Below are positions 34,975 through 44,456 of a stretch of 48,238 bases of DNA, piece by piece. A program made the position numbers and the translations under genes. The stretch is from Clostridiales bacterium (lineage in GTDB: Bacteria > Bacillota > Clostridia > Oscillospirales > Oscillospiraceae). The notes under the pieces are model-generated. The model saw only the letters and a list, made by a program, of their open reading frames with translations, had not been told where the DNA came from and did not search any database. Each line of letters begins with the position of its first letter. Positions within the stretch are counted from its first letter, which is position 1. The stretch spans positions 1-48,238 of the forward strand of contig JAJUHC010000021.1 in assembly GCA_029268065.1 (NCBI GenBank), in the 5' to 3' direction.

Positions 34975-36162
34975 ATGAAAATCAAGGTTGGAGTAATGTT
35001 CGGCGGGAAAAGCGTGGAGCACGAGGTCTCCGTAATCACGGGGATACAGGCGATAAACTCCTTTGACAGGGAAAAGTACGACGTAGTCCCCATATATATA
35101 GCGAAGGACGGCAATATGTACTGCGGAGAGGACGTCGGCAAAATAGAAGCGTACAGGGACATTAAATCGCTTATAGCCCGAAGCGTCCGGGTGCTGCCCG
35201 TCGGCGAAAACGGACGGCTGACGCTGAACCGGCAGCCGCCAAAAAGGTTTGGAAATAACGTCTACGATACCATTGATGTCGCCTTCCCGGCGGTACACGG
35301 CACGAACGTCGAGGACGGCACTCTTCAGGGCTATCTCCATATGCTCGGGGTTCCGTACGCCGGCTGCGACGTGCTTTCCTCGGCGGTAGGGATGGATAAG
35401 TACATTATGAAAGCCGTATTGAAGGATAACGGGCTGCCGGTCCTGCCCTGCGTCCGTTTCGACATAAAGCGCTGGCACAGGAAAAGGGAGGAGGTCGTAG
35501 CCGAGCTCGAGGGAATGCTCCGCTATCCGATAATAATAAAACCCGTCAACCTCGGCTCCAGCGTGGGAATAAAAATCGGGCGCGACCGCGCGGGGCTTGC
35601 TGAGGCCGTAGACTACGCCTTCGACTTCGCAATGACTGTGCTGGCTGAAAACGCCGTTACCAGCCTCCGGGAAATCAACTGCTCCGTGCTGGGAGATTAT
35701 GAGAACGCCGAAGCTTCCGAATGTGAGGAGCCGATCAACACCGACGAAATCCTCAGCTACGAGGACAAATATGCCGGCGGCGGCAAGTCCGGCGGCGGAA
35801 AGGGTATGGGCGGGCAGAAACGGCTTCTTCCGGCGCCCATATCGCCCGAAATGCGCGAGGAAGTCAGGACGCTCGCCGTGAGAACCTTCAAGGCTCTCGG
35901 CTGCAGCGGAGTGGCGAGAATAGACTTCCTGCTGGACACGGAAGAAGGCAAGCTGTGGGTCAACGAAATAAACACCATCCCCGGCTCGTTGTCCTTTTAC
36001 CTCTGGGAGCCCGCAGGCGTGAAATATCCGGAGCTGCTGGACAGGATGGTTTCTCTCGCCTTAAAGCGCAAGCGCGAGAGCGAGGATATAAATTACAGCT
36101 TCGATACGAACATACTCGAAAACTTCGGCGGCGGCTCGAAAGGCGGAAAGCTTAAGCAGTAG
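34975..36162 (+). CDS. ddl: D-alanine--D-alanine ligase
   Basis: An ATP-grasp enzyme that makes D-Ala-D-Ala for cell-wall precursors. The 395-residue product has VMFGGKSVEHEVS, FPAVHGTNVEDGTLQG, IIKPVNLGSSVGI and the metal-site end VNEINTIPGSLSFYLW. In the omega-loop region, residues 268-280 form an unusual Gly/Lys stretch (GGGKSGGGKGMGG) after SYEDKYA, where most Ddl enzymes have a few residues. GGAAAGGAAA precedes the ATG. It is the last gene of the hydrolase-murF-ddl run. Confidence 0.94.
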   Translation: MKIKVGVMFGGKSVEHEVSVITGIQAINSFDREKYDVVPIYIAKDGNMYCGEDVGKIEAYRDIKSLIARSVRVLPVGENGRLTLNRQPPKRFGNNVYDTIDVAFPAVHGTNVEDGTLQGYLHMLGVPYAGCDVLSSAVGMDKYIMKAVLKDNGLPVLPCVRFDIKRWHRKREEVVAELEGMLRYPIIIKPVNLGSSVGIKIGRDRAGLAEAVDYAFDFAMTVLAENAVTSLREINCSVLGDYENAEASECEEPINTDEILSYEDKYAGGGKSGGGKGMGGQKRLLPAPISPEMREEVRTLAVRTFKALGCSGVARIDFLLDTEEGKLWVNEINTIPGSLSFYLWEPAGVKYPELLDRMVSLALKRKRESEDINYSFDTNILENFGGGSKGGKLKQ

Positions 36163-36220
36163 CAGAGCTTCACCCCCGGTCATATAATGATAGTATATCG
36201 ACTATGAAACGGGGGATTCT

Positions 36221-36316
36221 ATGAAACACATACTGTATTTCCGGAACCGCTTGGGCGGGGATATAGACGACCTGATCTATGGCGACGATTCGAAAACCTG
36301 TCCCAGCACCAGATAA
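36221..36316 (+). CDS. Possible 31-residue small ORF
   Basis: An ATG with GGGGG 5 bases upstream opens a frame coding MKHILYFRNRL...CPSTR, ending 27 bases before prfB. A TATAAT lies at 36183-36188, so it could be at the start of the prfB message as a leader peptide. No relatives are known to me. It may be chance. Confidence 0.3.
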   Translation: MKHILYFRNRLGGDIDDLIYGDDSKTCPSTR

Positions 36317-36343
36317 AAAATCAAAAACGAAAGAGAAGCGTGT

Positions 36344-37450
36344 ATGCTTGAATTTGAAGAATACAAACAAAAAATAATCGCCTTGAAGCCCACGCTGGAA
36401 ACGCTCGGCGCGGCGCTGAAAACCGACGAGGCAAGGGCCGAGATCGAAAGACTTGAGGAACAGAGCTCAGCGGACGGCTTCTGGAACGACCTTGAGAGCT
36501 CGCAGAAGGTTTTAAAGCAAATAAAGCAGCTTAAATCAAGGTGCGATTTTTTTTCCAGGATAAACGCGAGGTACAGGGATCTTGCAACGCTGTGCGAAAT
36601 GGCCATCGAGGAAGACGACGAGAGCCTGCTGCCGGAGCTTACCGAGGAGTACGACAGGTTTGAGGCGGACCTTGAGTCCGCGCGTCTTTCAACGCTGCTT
36701 TCCGGCGAGTATGACGGCTGCAACGCCATCATGTCCTTTCATGCTGGAGCGGGAGGGACGGAGGCGCAGGACTGGGCGCAGATGCTTTACCGCATGTACA
36801 CGAGGTGGGCTGAGCGCCACGGCTTCAAATATAAAATACTCGATTTTCTTGACGGAGACGAGGCGGGGATAAAGAGCGCCGTCATCAGCATAGAGGGGGA
36901 AAACGCCTACGGATATCTAAAGAGCGAGTCCGGGGTGCACCGTCTGGTGCGCATTTCTCCGTTTGACGCATCAGGGAGGCGGCACACATCCTTTGCCGCC
37001 GTCGAGGTCATGCCGGAAATCACGGACGATTCCGAGATAGAAATACGCCCCGAGGACCTTAAGGTCGATACATACCGCTCGAGCGGTGCCGGGGGGCAGC
37101 ATGTCAACAAAACCGAGTCCGCCATACGCATTACCCATATCCCGACGGGCATAATAGTATCCTGCCAGGTCGAGCGCAGCCAGCATCAGAACAGGGAAAC
37201 TGCCATGAAAATGCTCCGGTCGAAGCTTGCCGAGATAAAGGAGCGCGAGCACTACGAAAAAATCGAGGACATCAAGGGCGTACAGCAGAAAATAGAATGG
37301 GGAAGTCAGATAAGGTCGTATGTGTTCATGCCCTATACGCTGGCAAAAGACCACAGGACGAATTTCGAGTCCGGCAACATCAACGCGGTCATGGACGGCG
37401 ACCTGGACGGCTTCATAAACGCTTATCTGAGCCAGAACGCCGGAAAATAA
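36344..37450 (+). CDS. prfB: Peptide chain release factor 2
   Basis: RF2 ends translation at UAA and UGA. The 368-residue product has the stop-recognition SPF motif in RISPFDASGRRHTSF and the catalytic GGQ in SGAGGQHVNKTES. The frame is open from the ATG across the position where many bacteria have an in-frame UGA with a programmed +1 shift, so that autoregulation is absent here. The ribosome-binding site is weak (AAGAGAAG). It is separated from ddl by 181 bases. Confidence 0.95.
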   Translation: MLEFEEYKQKIIALKPTLETLGAALKTDEARAEIERLEEQSSADGFWNDLESSQKVLKQIKQLKSRCDFFSRINARYRDLATLCEMAIEEDDESLLPELTEEYDRFEADLESARLSTLLSGEYDGCNAIMSFHAGAGGTEAQDWAQMLYRMYTRWAERHGFKYKILDFLDGDEAGIKSAVISIEGENAYGYLKSESGVHRLVRISPFDASGRRHTSFAAVEVMPEITDDSEIEIRPEDLKVDTYRSSGAGGQHVNKTESAIRITHIPTGIIVSCQVERSQHQNRETAMKMLRSKLAEIKEREHYEKIEDIKGVQQKIEWGSQIRSYVFMPYTLAKDHRTNFESGNINAVMDGDLDGFINAYLSQNAGK

Positions 37451-37455
37451 CGCAA

Positions 37456-37488
37456 AAAACGGGAAGGCATTAATACCTCTCCCGTTTT
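37456..37488. terminator. Bidirectional terminator between prfB and the SGNH gene
   Basis: AAAACGGGA (37456-37464) pairs with TCCCGTTTT (37480-37488), with inner AGG/CCT pairing, between convergent genes. Confidence 0.8.
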
Positions 37489-37506
37489 GTTCGTTATAAA
37501 AGCCGA

Positions 37507-38199
37507 TTAAGCCATGACGCCCTTTTTGTTCGCGTATCGCAGAACTGTATCGCATATCAGCCTGTGCCCCTCGGAGTTCGGGTGCATTCCGTCCTCGCAG
37601 ATCAGCTTCTTGTAATCAGGAGACTTCAAAAAGCTGCTGCGGATGTCGATGAGCGGCGTTTTTGTCTTCCTCGCGATCCTGCCGACGGCGTTATTGTAAT
37701 TTGCCTGCCACTTGTAGATAAAATCTACGTCCTTCAGCCATTTCAGTATGTTGTCGGCGTTTATGCCCCTGGAAACCCACCTGAAAAACTTCTCCGGCAC
37801 AAGCGGCGGGAGGTTGATCATCACGGGGCGGCCGCCGTTTTTGCGAATGCTCTCTATGATATGCTTATAATTTTCGACGAATTGGCTGATTGGCGTGTCG
37901 GGATTGTGAAAGTCGTCGGGTGCCTCGGCAATCTTGCTCCAGTCGAAGTTGCAGTCGTTTCCTCCGAATTCGAGGACAACAAAATCATAATCAGAAAGCC
38001 TGTCCGAGTGTTTTAAGACAATCTCAAGCCCCTTCCTTGCCGTGCAGCCGAATTTTGAAAAGTTGTCGACGGCGATGCCGGTGGCGGCGGCGAAGGAATT
38101 TGCGAAGCTCTCCTTAAGAAACGAGTATCTGTTCCGGCTCTCGTCGAGCACGACACCCTTGCAGACCGAATCGCCGAATATGCAGAGAGACTTAAGCAT
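37507..38199 (-). CDS. SGNH/GDSL hydrolase
   Basis: A 230-residue esterase/lipase of the SGNH family. Block I is IFGDSVCKG (Ser), block III is EFGGNDCNFDW (Asn), and the C-terminal block is EDGMHPNSEGH (Asp, His). The ATG at 38199 is chosen because GGGAGGTG precedes it; the longer frame has an unlikely hydrophobic leader. Substrates of this family include acyl groups and acetylated sugars. No signal peptide is seen in this start choice. It stands alone. Confidence 0.85.
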   Translation of the reverse strand: MLKSLCIFGDSVCKGVVLDESRNRYSFLKESFANSFAAATGIAVDNFSKFGCTARKGLEIVLKHSDRLSDYDFVVLEFGGNDCNFDWSKIAEAPDDFHNPDTPISQFVENYKHIIESIRKNGGRPVMINLPPLVPEKFFRWVSRGINADNILKWLKDVDFIYKWQANYNNAVGRIARKTKTPLIDIRSSFLKSPDYKKLICEDGMHPNSEGHRLICDTVLRYANKKGVMA

Positions 38200-38361
38200 C
38201 AGAAAGCACCTCCCACAAAAAACCAATATGATTATTAATATGATATCTTGAAATTCGTCAAATGTCAATACGCAATTACGAATATCCAAAGTATTTTTTA
38301 CAGTATTTACTTTGAAGCCTTTTCGTGCTAGAATAGCTCTTAAAACCAAGGGGGTGCGCCT

Positions 38362-38955
38362 ATGCAAAACAGCGGCTTTTTCGCCTTGATTTCAAGGATG
38401 CGCTATATTGGCAGGTGGGGTCTTATGCGCGGCAGCTACAACGAGAACGTGCAGGAGCACTCGCATATGGTCGCCGTCATAGCGCACGCTCTCGCCGTCG
38501 TCCGGCGCGATGTTTTCGGAGGGGACATAGACCCTAACGCGGCGGCGGCCGCGGCGCTTTTCCACGATGTTTCCGAGATCCTGACGGGGGATCTTCCGAC
38601 GCCCGTCAAATATTATAACCCGGAAATCATGTCCGCGTACAAAAAGGTCGAGGAGGTAGCCGAAAGGAAGCTTCTCGGAATGCTTCCCGCAAATATCCGG
38701 GCTTCCTACGAGCCTCTCTTTGAAAGCGGGCTTTCGGCCGAGCTGCGCTCCGTAGTCAAAGCAGCGGACAAGCTGGCGGCCTATATAAAATGCGTTGAGG
38801 AGCTTAAGGCGGGGAACAAGGAGTTCCTGCTCGCGGAGAAGCAGACTAAGGAAGCGATAGAAAAGATAGACCTCCCCGAGGTAAAGTATTTTATGGAGAA
38901 TTTTATGCCCGCATTCGGGCTGACGCTCGATGAGCTTAGATTTTCGGTGGACTGA
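38362..38955 (+). CDS. HD-domain 5'-deoxynucleotidase (YfbR-like)
   Basis: A 197-residue HD-superfamily phosphohydrolase resembling YfbR, which dephosphorylates deoxynucleoside monophosphates. It has RGSYNENVQEHSHMVA for the first His, ALFHDVSEILTGDLPTPVKY for the HD pair with the family TGDLPTPVK block, and VKAADKLAAYIKC for the last Asp. AAGGGGGTG precedes the ATG. It is 15 bases before the ACT-domain gene and may share its transcript. Confidence 0.88.
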   Translation: MQNSGFFALISRMRYIGRWGLMRGSYNENVQEHSHMVAVIAHALAVVRRDVFGGDIDPNAAAAAALFHDVSEILTGDLPTPVKYYNPEIMSAYKKVEEVAERKLLGMLPANIRASYEPLFESGLSAELRSVVKAADKLAAYIKCVEELKAGNKEFLLAEKQTKEAIEKIDLPEVKYFMENFMPAFGLTLDELRFSVD

Positions 38956-38970
38956 AAGGAAAGAGAGTAA

Positions 38971-39240
38971 ATGAGAGCAATAGTAACGGTCATCGGCAAG
39001 GACAGAGTGGGTATCATAGCCGACGTCTGCGCCATCCTCGCAAAAAACAGGGTCAACGTGCTCGATATCAGTCAGACGGTAATGCAGGAATATTTCACGA
39101 TGATTATGCTCGTCGACATGCTTAAGGAGGGCGTGGCGTTTGACCAGCTATCGACCCTTTTGAACGATGCGGGCAGAGAGCTCGGTCTGTCAATACGCAT
39201 TCAGCGCGAGGACATTTTCAACGCAATGCACAGAATTTAG
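38971..39240 (+). CDS. ACT-domain protein (UPF0237)
   Basis: An 89-residue protein that is a single ACT domain. It begins MRAIVTVIGKDRVGIIADVCAILA and is followed 11 bases later by a DUF711 gene. This pairing (UPF0237 with UPF0210) is widely conserved in Firmicutes. The ligand is probably an amino acid, but it is not known. Confidence 0.9.
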   Translation: MRAIVTVIGKDRVGIIADVCAILAKNRVNVLDISQTVMQEYFTMIMLVDMLKEGVAFDQLSTLLNDAGRELGLSIRIQREDIFNAMHRI

Positions 39241-39251
39241 GGGGCCCTTAA

Positions 39252-40610
39252 ATGATAACGTCCGGAGAAATATTGCAGACCATAGAAATGATAGACCAGC
39301 AGCATCTTGACATTCGCACGATAACGATGGGCATTTCCCTCAGGGACTGCGCGCATCCCGATATCGGCGTCTGCTGCGGGAAGATATACGACAAAATTAC
39401 AAAGTGCGCCGAAAGCCTTGTGGTTACGGGAGAGCAGATAGAAAAGGAATTCGGCATTCCAATCGTCAATAAGAGGATCTCCGTGACGCCGATTGCTCTT
39501 ATCGCGGACAGCTGCGAGGCGGAGGACTATGTCCCGATAGCTTCCGTCCTCGACAAAGCCGCGAAAGAGGTAGGCGTAAACTTCCTTGGCGGCTATTCCG
39601 CTTTGGTCCACAAGGGGTTCACAAAAGGCGATATAAAGCTTATCCGCTCGATTCCGGAGGCGCTTTCGCTCACGGAGCGCGTATGCTCCAGTGTAAACGT
39701 CGCAACCACCCGGGCGGGCATAAATATGGACGCGGTGGCGGAAATGGGCAGGGTAATCAAGGAGACTGCGATGCTGACGGCTACCGACGGCGGTCTCGGC
39801 TGCGCAAAGCTTGTCGTATTCGCAAACGCCGTGGAGGATAACCCCTTCATGGCGGGAGCGTTCCACGGCGAAGGCGAGCCGGAGTGCGTCATTAATGTAG
39901 GCGTAAGCGGTCCCGGCGTCGTCCACCATGCCATTTCGGCATGCAGGGGGCTGCCCTTTGACGACGTTGCGGAAACCATAAAAAAGACCGCGTTCAGGAT
40001 AACGAGAATGGGACAGCTTGTGGCGCAGGAGGCCTCCAAAAGGCTTGGCGTCCCCTTCGGCGTGGTTGATCTGTCCCTTGCCCCGACTCCGGAAATAGGC
40101 GACAGCGTTGCGGACATCCTAGAGGAAATGGGGCTTGAGAGCGTCGGCACGCACGGAACGACCGCGGCGCTCGCGCTTTTGAACGACGCGGTCAAGAAGG
40201 GCGGCGTCATGGCCTCATCCCATGTGGGAGGGCTTTCGGGCGCGTTTATACCGGTCAGCGAGGACGCAGGAATGATAAGGGCCGCGGAAAGAGGGCTGCT
40301 TTCGCTCGAAAAGCTCGAGGCGATGACCTGCGTGTGCTCGGTAGGTCTCGATATGATTGCCGTTCCGGGCGATACGAGCGCCGAGACCCTATCGGCGATA
40401 ATCGCGGATGAGGCGGCGATAGGCGTCATAAACAATAAGACCACGGCGGTTCGCATAATACCCGTGCCGGGCAAGGGCGTGGGAGAGAGCGTCGACTTCG
40501 GCGGGCTTTTGGGAAAGGCGCCGATAATGCCCGTCCACCCGTCCTCAAGCGCCGAGTTTATTTTAAGGGGCGGCAGGATACCGGCGCCGCTGAACAGCTT
40601 AAAAAATTAA
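39252..40610 (+). CDS. DUF711/UPF0210 family protein
   Basis: A 452-residue protein of the conserved DUF711 family, related to pyruvate-formate-lyase-like folds by structure predictions. Notable blocks are [57 protein letters not shown] and [13 protein letters not shown]. The biochemical role is unproven. It is in tandem with the ACT gene. Confidence 0.9.
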   Translation: MITSGEILQTIEMIDQQHLDIRTITMGISLRDCAHPDIGVCCGKIYDKITKCAESLVVTGEQIEKEFGIPIVNKRISVTPIALIADSCEAEDYVPIASVLDKAAKEVGVNFLGGYSALVHKGFTKGDIKLIRSIPEALSLTERVCSSVNVATTRAGINMDAVAEMGRVIKETAMLTATDGGLGCAKLVVFANAVEDNPFMAGAFHGEGEPECVINVGVSGPGVVHHAISACRGLPFDDVAETIKKTAFRITRMGQLVAQEASKRLGVPFGVVDLSLAPTPEIGDSVADILEEMGLESVGTHGTTAALALLNDAVKKGGVMASSHVGGLSGAFIPVSEDAGMIRAAERGLLSLEKLEAMTCVCSVGLDMIAVPGDTSAETLSAIIADEAAIGVINNKTTAVRIIPVPGKGVGESVDFGGLLGKAPIMPVHPSSSAEFILRGGRIPAPLNSLKN

Positions 40611-40668
40611 GCTCCGGATTATACGGCGCAGCCTTTATTTTTCTTTCTGTTACTGAAAGGAGAATCAA

Positions 40669-41619
40669 ATGCCCCCCAAAATAGTTGTGATAACCGGACC
40701 CACCGCGACGGGGAAAACAAGGCTCGGCGTTCTTCTGAGCCGCCGGACCGGAGGCGAGGTCGTGTCGGCGGATTCCATGCAGCTTTATTCCGGAATGGAT
40801 ATTGGCACGGCGAAGCCTGCGGAGGAGGAGACCGAAGGGATCCCTCATCACATGCTGGGAGTAATCTCGCCATTTGAGTCCTTCTCGGTGTCCCGCTATG
40901 TCGAAATGGCCTCCGAATGTATCGACGGATTGCTTGAACGCGGGAAAAAGGTTTTTCTGGTCGGCGGAACAGGACTGTATATAGAATCCCTTGTTTCGGG
41001 CAGGGTGTTCGCTCCGGCGGAAGGCGGCGAAGAGATAAGGCGGGAGCTTTCCGCAAGGTACGACTCCGAGGGCGGCGAGGCTCTGCTTCGCGTTCTGGCC
41101 GAAAAGGACCCCGAAACGGCGGCGCGCCTTCACTTTAACGACAAAAAGCGTATCGTAAGGGCTCTTGAGGTATTTTATCTCAGCGGAAAAACAATCTCGG
41201 AGCACGACAAAGAATCCAGAACGCTTCCCAGGCGCTATGACGCGCTGAAAATAGCGCTCAGCTTTGAAGACAGGGCCGACCTTTACCGTCGGATAGACCG
41301 GCGCGTTGACGAAATGATGGAGCGCGGGCTGGAGGCGGAGGTCCGGTCGCTCATTGAAAAAGGCCTGCCGCCCCGCTCTACCGCCATGCAGGCGATAGGC
41401 TATAAGGAGCTTGCGGCGGCGATAGAGGGAAAATACAGCGTAAAAGAGGCCGTTTCGATTATTAAACAGGAATCGAGGCGCTACGCGAAGCGCCAGCTCT
41501 CCTGGCTGAGGCGTGATCCGGAGGTCGAGTGGATTTATTGGAAAAAAGAGCCTGATTTTGAGTTTGCGGTACAGCGTTCGACAAGCCTTATGGAAAAATA
41601 TGGTATAATATCCGCGTAG
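40669..41619 (+). CDS. miaA: tRNA dimethylallyltransferase
   Basis: It adds dimethylallyl to A37 of tRNAs that read UNN codons. The 316-residue protein has a P-loop GPTATGKTR near residue 9, SADSMQLY, and the DIGTAKP and HHMLGV blocks of MiaA. The C-terminal QAIGYKEL and ESRRYAKRQLSWLRRD are also present. GAAAGGAG precedes the ATG. It is followed by hfq, a conserved neighbour pair. Confidence 0.95.
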   Translation: MPPKIVVITGPTATGKTRLGVLLSRRTGGEVVSADSMQLYSGMDIGTAKPAEEETEGIPHHMLGVISPFESFSVSRYVEMASECIDGLLERGKKVFLVGGTGLYIESLVSGRVFAPAEGGEEIRRELSARYDSEGGEALLRVLAEKDPETAARLHFNDKKRIVRALEVFYLSGKTISEHDKESRTLPRRYDALKIALSFEDRADLYRRIDRRVDEMMERGLEAEVRSLIEKGLPPRSTAMQAIGYKELAAAIEGKYSVKEAVSIIKQESRRYAKRQLSWLRRDPEVEWIYWKKEPDFEFAVQRSTSLMEKYGIISA

Positions 41620-41664
41620 ACAGGACGATATCCTGTCATAAATACAGAAAGGAAGACGGATATT

Positions 41665-41895
41665 ATGGCAAACGGCGCTAATTTACAGGACACATTTTTG
41701 AATCAGGCCAGGCGGGAAAAGCAGGTTCTTACGGTGTTTTTGACAAACGGCTTTCAGCTTCGGGGCAGGCTCATGAGCTTTGACAGCTTTACCGTCGTGC
41801 TGGAAGCGGAAGGCAAGCAGAACTTTATTTACAAGCACGCCATTTCCACGATAATTCCCTCGAAAAACGTACCGCTTTTCGGGGAACCTACATAA
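41665..41895 (+). CDS. hfq: RNA chaperone Hfq
   Basis: A 76-residue Sm-like hexameric RNA chaperone. The Sm1 core is QDTFLNQARREKQVLTVFLTNGFQLRGRL, with the proximal-face signature GFQLRG. Sm2 is IYKHAISTII, the YKHA block. There is no long C-terminal tail. AAAGGAAG precedes the ATG. It lies 45 bases after miaA. Confidence 0.96.
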   Translation: MANGANLQDTFLNQARREKQVLTVFLTNGFQLRGRLMSFDSFTVVLEAEGKQNFIYKHAISTIIPSKNVPLFGEPT

Positions 41896-41928
41896 GGGGG
41901 CAGGAACGCCCCGCACAGGGGACGAGCT

Positions 41929-43128
41929 ATGAAGAAAACGGATTTCATCACGAGACTTGCGATAGCGCTGATATTTGCCGCTTTTGTTTGCTATTTTGCT
42001 TTTTCAGTTATACATTCGCTGACGAACCCCTTCAAAAGCGTGCTCGCGGTGAATATGACGGTGCAGGAGGGCTTCAAGGCGACGGGCATGGTCGTACGCA
42101 ACGAGACTGTTGTCGGAAGCGGCGGATTTGCCGCTGTCGAGGTGACCGTGTCCGAGGGCGAAAAGGTGAGCGCCGGCGGCGTTATCGCGGGAGTCTACGG
42201 AAGCGAGGCGGCACTTGCAAAGGTCCGCCAAGCGGAAGCGCTGGACACGAAAATCCGTAATCTCGAAAGCGTCGCCAATTCCGGGGCGGATACGGCCAAC
42301 ATGAAGGTTCTGGACGAAAATATAAGGGAGAATATATTCAAGCTCGCCATAGCGACGCAAAAGCGCTCGCTTTCGAGCGTCTCAGGCATCTCGACGAACC
42401 TTCAGGCCAATATTATGATCAAAAATTCGGGGGGCGGCAATCTTCAGGCGCAGCTTTCGTCGCTGCGCCAGCAGAGGGCCGCCCTGGGTAATGCCGTATC
42501 CACAAACAAGATAATAGCGCCAGCGTCCGGGCTGTTTTCCGCCAGCCTTGACGGCTTTGAATCCGTCACGGCGGACAGCATAAAATCCATTACCGCAGAG
42601 GGTCTGAAGGCGCTGCTTGCGGAAAAGAGGAGTCCCGAACAGGGCGCTCTGGGAAAGCTCGTGTCCGGAGCGCGCTGGTATTACGCGGCGCTGATAAAAG
42701 CGGAGGACGCGGGACGCCTCGTCCGGGGAGAAAAAGCCTCCATGGTTTTCGGACGCTATCTCGGCTCGGTCATCGAGATGGATGTGGAAAGCATAGGCAA
42801 CGCTCAGGACGGACAGTGTGCGGTGATTTTCTCGTCAAATCTTAATATAGATTCGATGCTTTCGGTCAGGATGCAGACGGTGCAGATAATATGCAGGGAG
42901 TATTCGGGCGTAAGGGTGCCCAAGGCCGCGATGTGCCTGAACAGCGAGGGGAAGAGCAGCGTATATACCCTTTCGGGCGTTTACGCCGAGCAGAAGTTTG
43001 TGAAAATACTTTATGAAGCTGAGGATTACTATATAGTCGAAAGCACCGGCGCCTCAAGCCCGCTGAGGGCCGGAGACCAGGTCATAACGACAACAAAGGA
43101 CCTTTACAACGGGAAAATGGTGAAATAA
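41929..43128 (+). CDS. HlyD-like membrane-fusion protein
   Basis: A 399-residue protein with one N-terminal transmembrane helix (about residues 7-29) and the rest predicted outside the membrane. A lipoyl-like half-motif (FAAVEVTVSEGEKVSAGGVIAGVYG) and the coiled-coil hairpin region of HlyD/RND adaptors are visible. It probably forms a hairpin adaptor, but no transporter gene is adjacent. In related Clostridia a gene of this kind often precedes yggS-sepF, so a link with envelope or division is possible (inference). Confidence 0.75.
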   Translation: MKKTDFITRLAIALIFAAFVCYFAFSVIHSLTNPFKSVLAVNMTVQEGFKATGMVVRNETVVGSGGFAAVEVTVSEGEKVSAGGVIAGVYGSEAALAKVRQAEALDTKIRNLESVANSGADTANMKVLDENIRENIFKLAIATQKRSLSSVSGISTNLQANIMIKNSGGGNLQAQLSSLRQQRAALGNAVSTNKIIAPASGLFSASLDGFESVTADSIKSITAEGLKALLAEKRSPEQGALGKLVSGARWYYAALIKAEDAGRLVRGEKASMVFGRYLGSVIEMDVESIGNAQDGQCAVIFSSNLNIDSMLSVRMQTVQIICREYSGVRVPKAAMCLNSEGKSSVYTLSGVYAEQKFVKILYEAEDYYIVESTGASSPLRAGDQVITTTKDLYNGKMVK

Positions 43129-43162
43129 ATCACTATTCATGCATGTTTTGCGAGGTAATAGG

Positions 43163-43861
43163 ATGGACATCGCTCACAACGTAAGGAAAATACTGCTTGA
43201 AATAGACGAGGCTGCGAAGCGCGCCGGGCGGAACGGCTCGGAAATAACCCTGGTCGCCGCGACGAAAACGAACCCTCCGGAAAAAATACGGGAAGCCATT
43301 TTGGCGGGCATAAGGGACTGCGGAGAAAACCGCGTTCAGGAGCTGCTGGAGAAAAAGCCGCTGGGAGCTTACGAGGGCGCGCGGCTGCACTTCATAGGGC
43401 ATCTTCAGCGCAACAAGGTGAAGCAGCTCGTAGGCGAGGTTTCGCTCATCCAGTCCGTGGATTCCGCCGAGCTTGTAAATCTGATAGCTTTGAGGGCGGA
43501 AGCTCTCGGGATAATCCAGAACATACTGATAGAGGTGAATATAGGCGGCGAGGAAGCAAAGAGCGGCGTGGACCCGGAAAAGCTGGAGGAGCTTCTGGAA
43601 ATATGCGAAGGCAGACCCTCCGTTAGCGTCCGTGGGCTTATGGCTATTCCTCCGATAGCGGCCTCGCCGAACGGTAACAGGCGATATTTTGACCAAATGA
43701 ACAAGCTTTTTATTGACATAAAGGCGAAAAAATATGATAATATCAGCATGGAAATACTGTCGATGGGAATGAGCGGCGATTATGAGGACGCAATACTGTC
43801 GGGATCAAACATGATCCGCCTCGGAACAGCCATATTCGGTCCCAGGCAGCCGCTGCGTTAG
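43163..43861 (+). CDS. YggS/YlmE-type PLP-dependent protein
   Basis: A 232-residue PLP-binding protein (PLPBP family) thought to keep PLP and amino acid pools balanced. It is a single TIM barrel with Lys35 in AATKTNPPEKI as the PLP lysine, HFIGHLQRNKVK, and the end SMGMSGDYEDAILSGSNMIRLG. The ATG at 43163 is preferred, with GAGGTAAT in front; the longer frame adds 8 residues. It is upstream of sepF, as ylmE is in Bacillus. Confidence 0.92.
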   Translation: MDIAHNVRKILLEIDEAAKRAGRNGSEITLVAATKTNPPEKIREAILAGIRDCGENRVQELLEKKPLGAYEGARLHFIGHLQRNKVKQLVGEVSLIQSVDSAELVNLIALRAEALGIIQNILIEVNIGGEEAKSGVDPEKLEELLEICEGRPSVSVRGLMAIPPIAASPNGNRRYFDQMNKLFIDIKAKKYDNISMEILSMGMSGDYEDAILSGSNMIRLGTAIFGPRQPLR

Positions 43862-43907
43862 CGGGCGGTTGATCAGACCTCTTATATAAGCGAAAGGACA
43901 AAAAAGC

Positions 43908-44432
43908 ATGGGACTTTTTGACGAACTGAAAAAACTGACCAAGCCTTACGATGACGAGGACGACGAATTTGACGACGACGAGGATTACAGCCCTCGCGCG
44001 TCCGAAAAGATACCCATTCCGCAGAGCCCGACACCGCAGGCTTCAAGAAGCCAGGCGCAGTCGGCGGCGAGGACACCCTCAGCGGTTTCCCGCTCGGCAT
44101 ACGACTTTGACGAGAAGCCGGACCGCAAGAACAAGGTCGTCAACATACACGCCACCACGCAGCTTCAGGTGATACTGGTCAAGCCCGAGCGTTTTGAGAA
44201 CGCGGCGGAGATAGCGGATCACCTCCGGGAAAAGCGCACGGTGGTGCTGAACCTCGAGTCAACGAACAAGGACGTCGCAAGGCGGCTCCTCGATTTTCTC
44301 AGCGGGGTGACCTACGCGCAGGACGGCAAGATCAAGAAGGTGGCGGTAAGCACATATATAATTACGCCCTACAACGTCGATATTATGGGTGACCTTATAG
44401 ACGAGCTTGAGAACAACGGTCTCTATTTCTAG
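43908..44432 (+). CDS. sepF: Cell division protein SepF
   Basis: A 174-residue cytosolic FtsZ anchor. An N-terminal amphipathic helix (MGLFDELKKLTKP) targets the membrane. A highly acidic linker with DDEDDEFDDDEDY follows, then the C-terminal SepF core (about 80-174) with VILVKPERFENAAEIADHLREKRTVVLNLE. AAAGGAC precedes the ATG. The linker is longer and more acidic than in B. subtilis. Confidence 0.94.
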   Translation: MGLFDELKKLTKPYDDEDDEFDDDEDYSPRASEKIPIPQSPTPQASRSQAQSAARTPSAVSRSAYDFDEKPDRKNKVVNIHATTQLQVILVKPERFENAAEIADHLREKRTVVLNLESTNKDVARRLLDFLSGVTYAQDGKIKKVAVSTYIITPYNVDIMGDLIDELENNGLYF

Positions 44433-44456
44433 AAATAAACGAAGGGATGAGGATAT

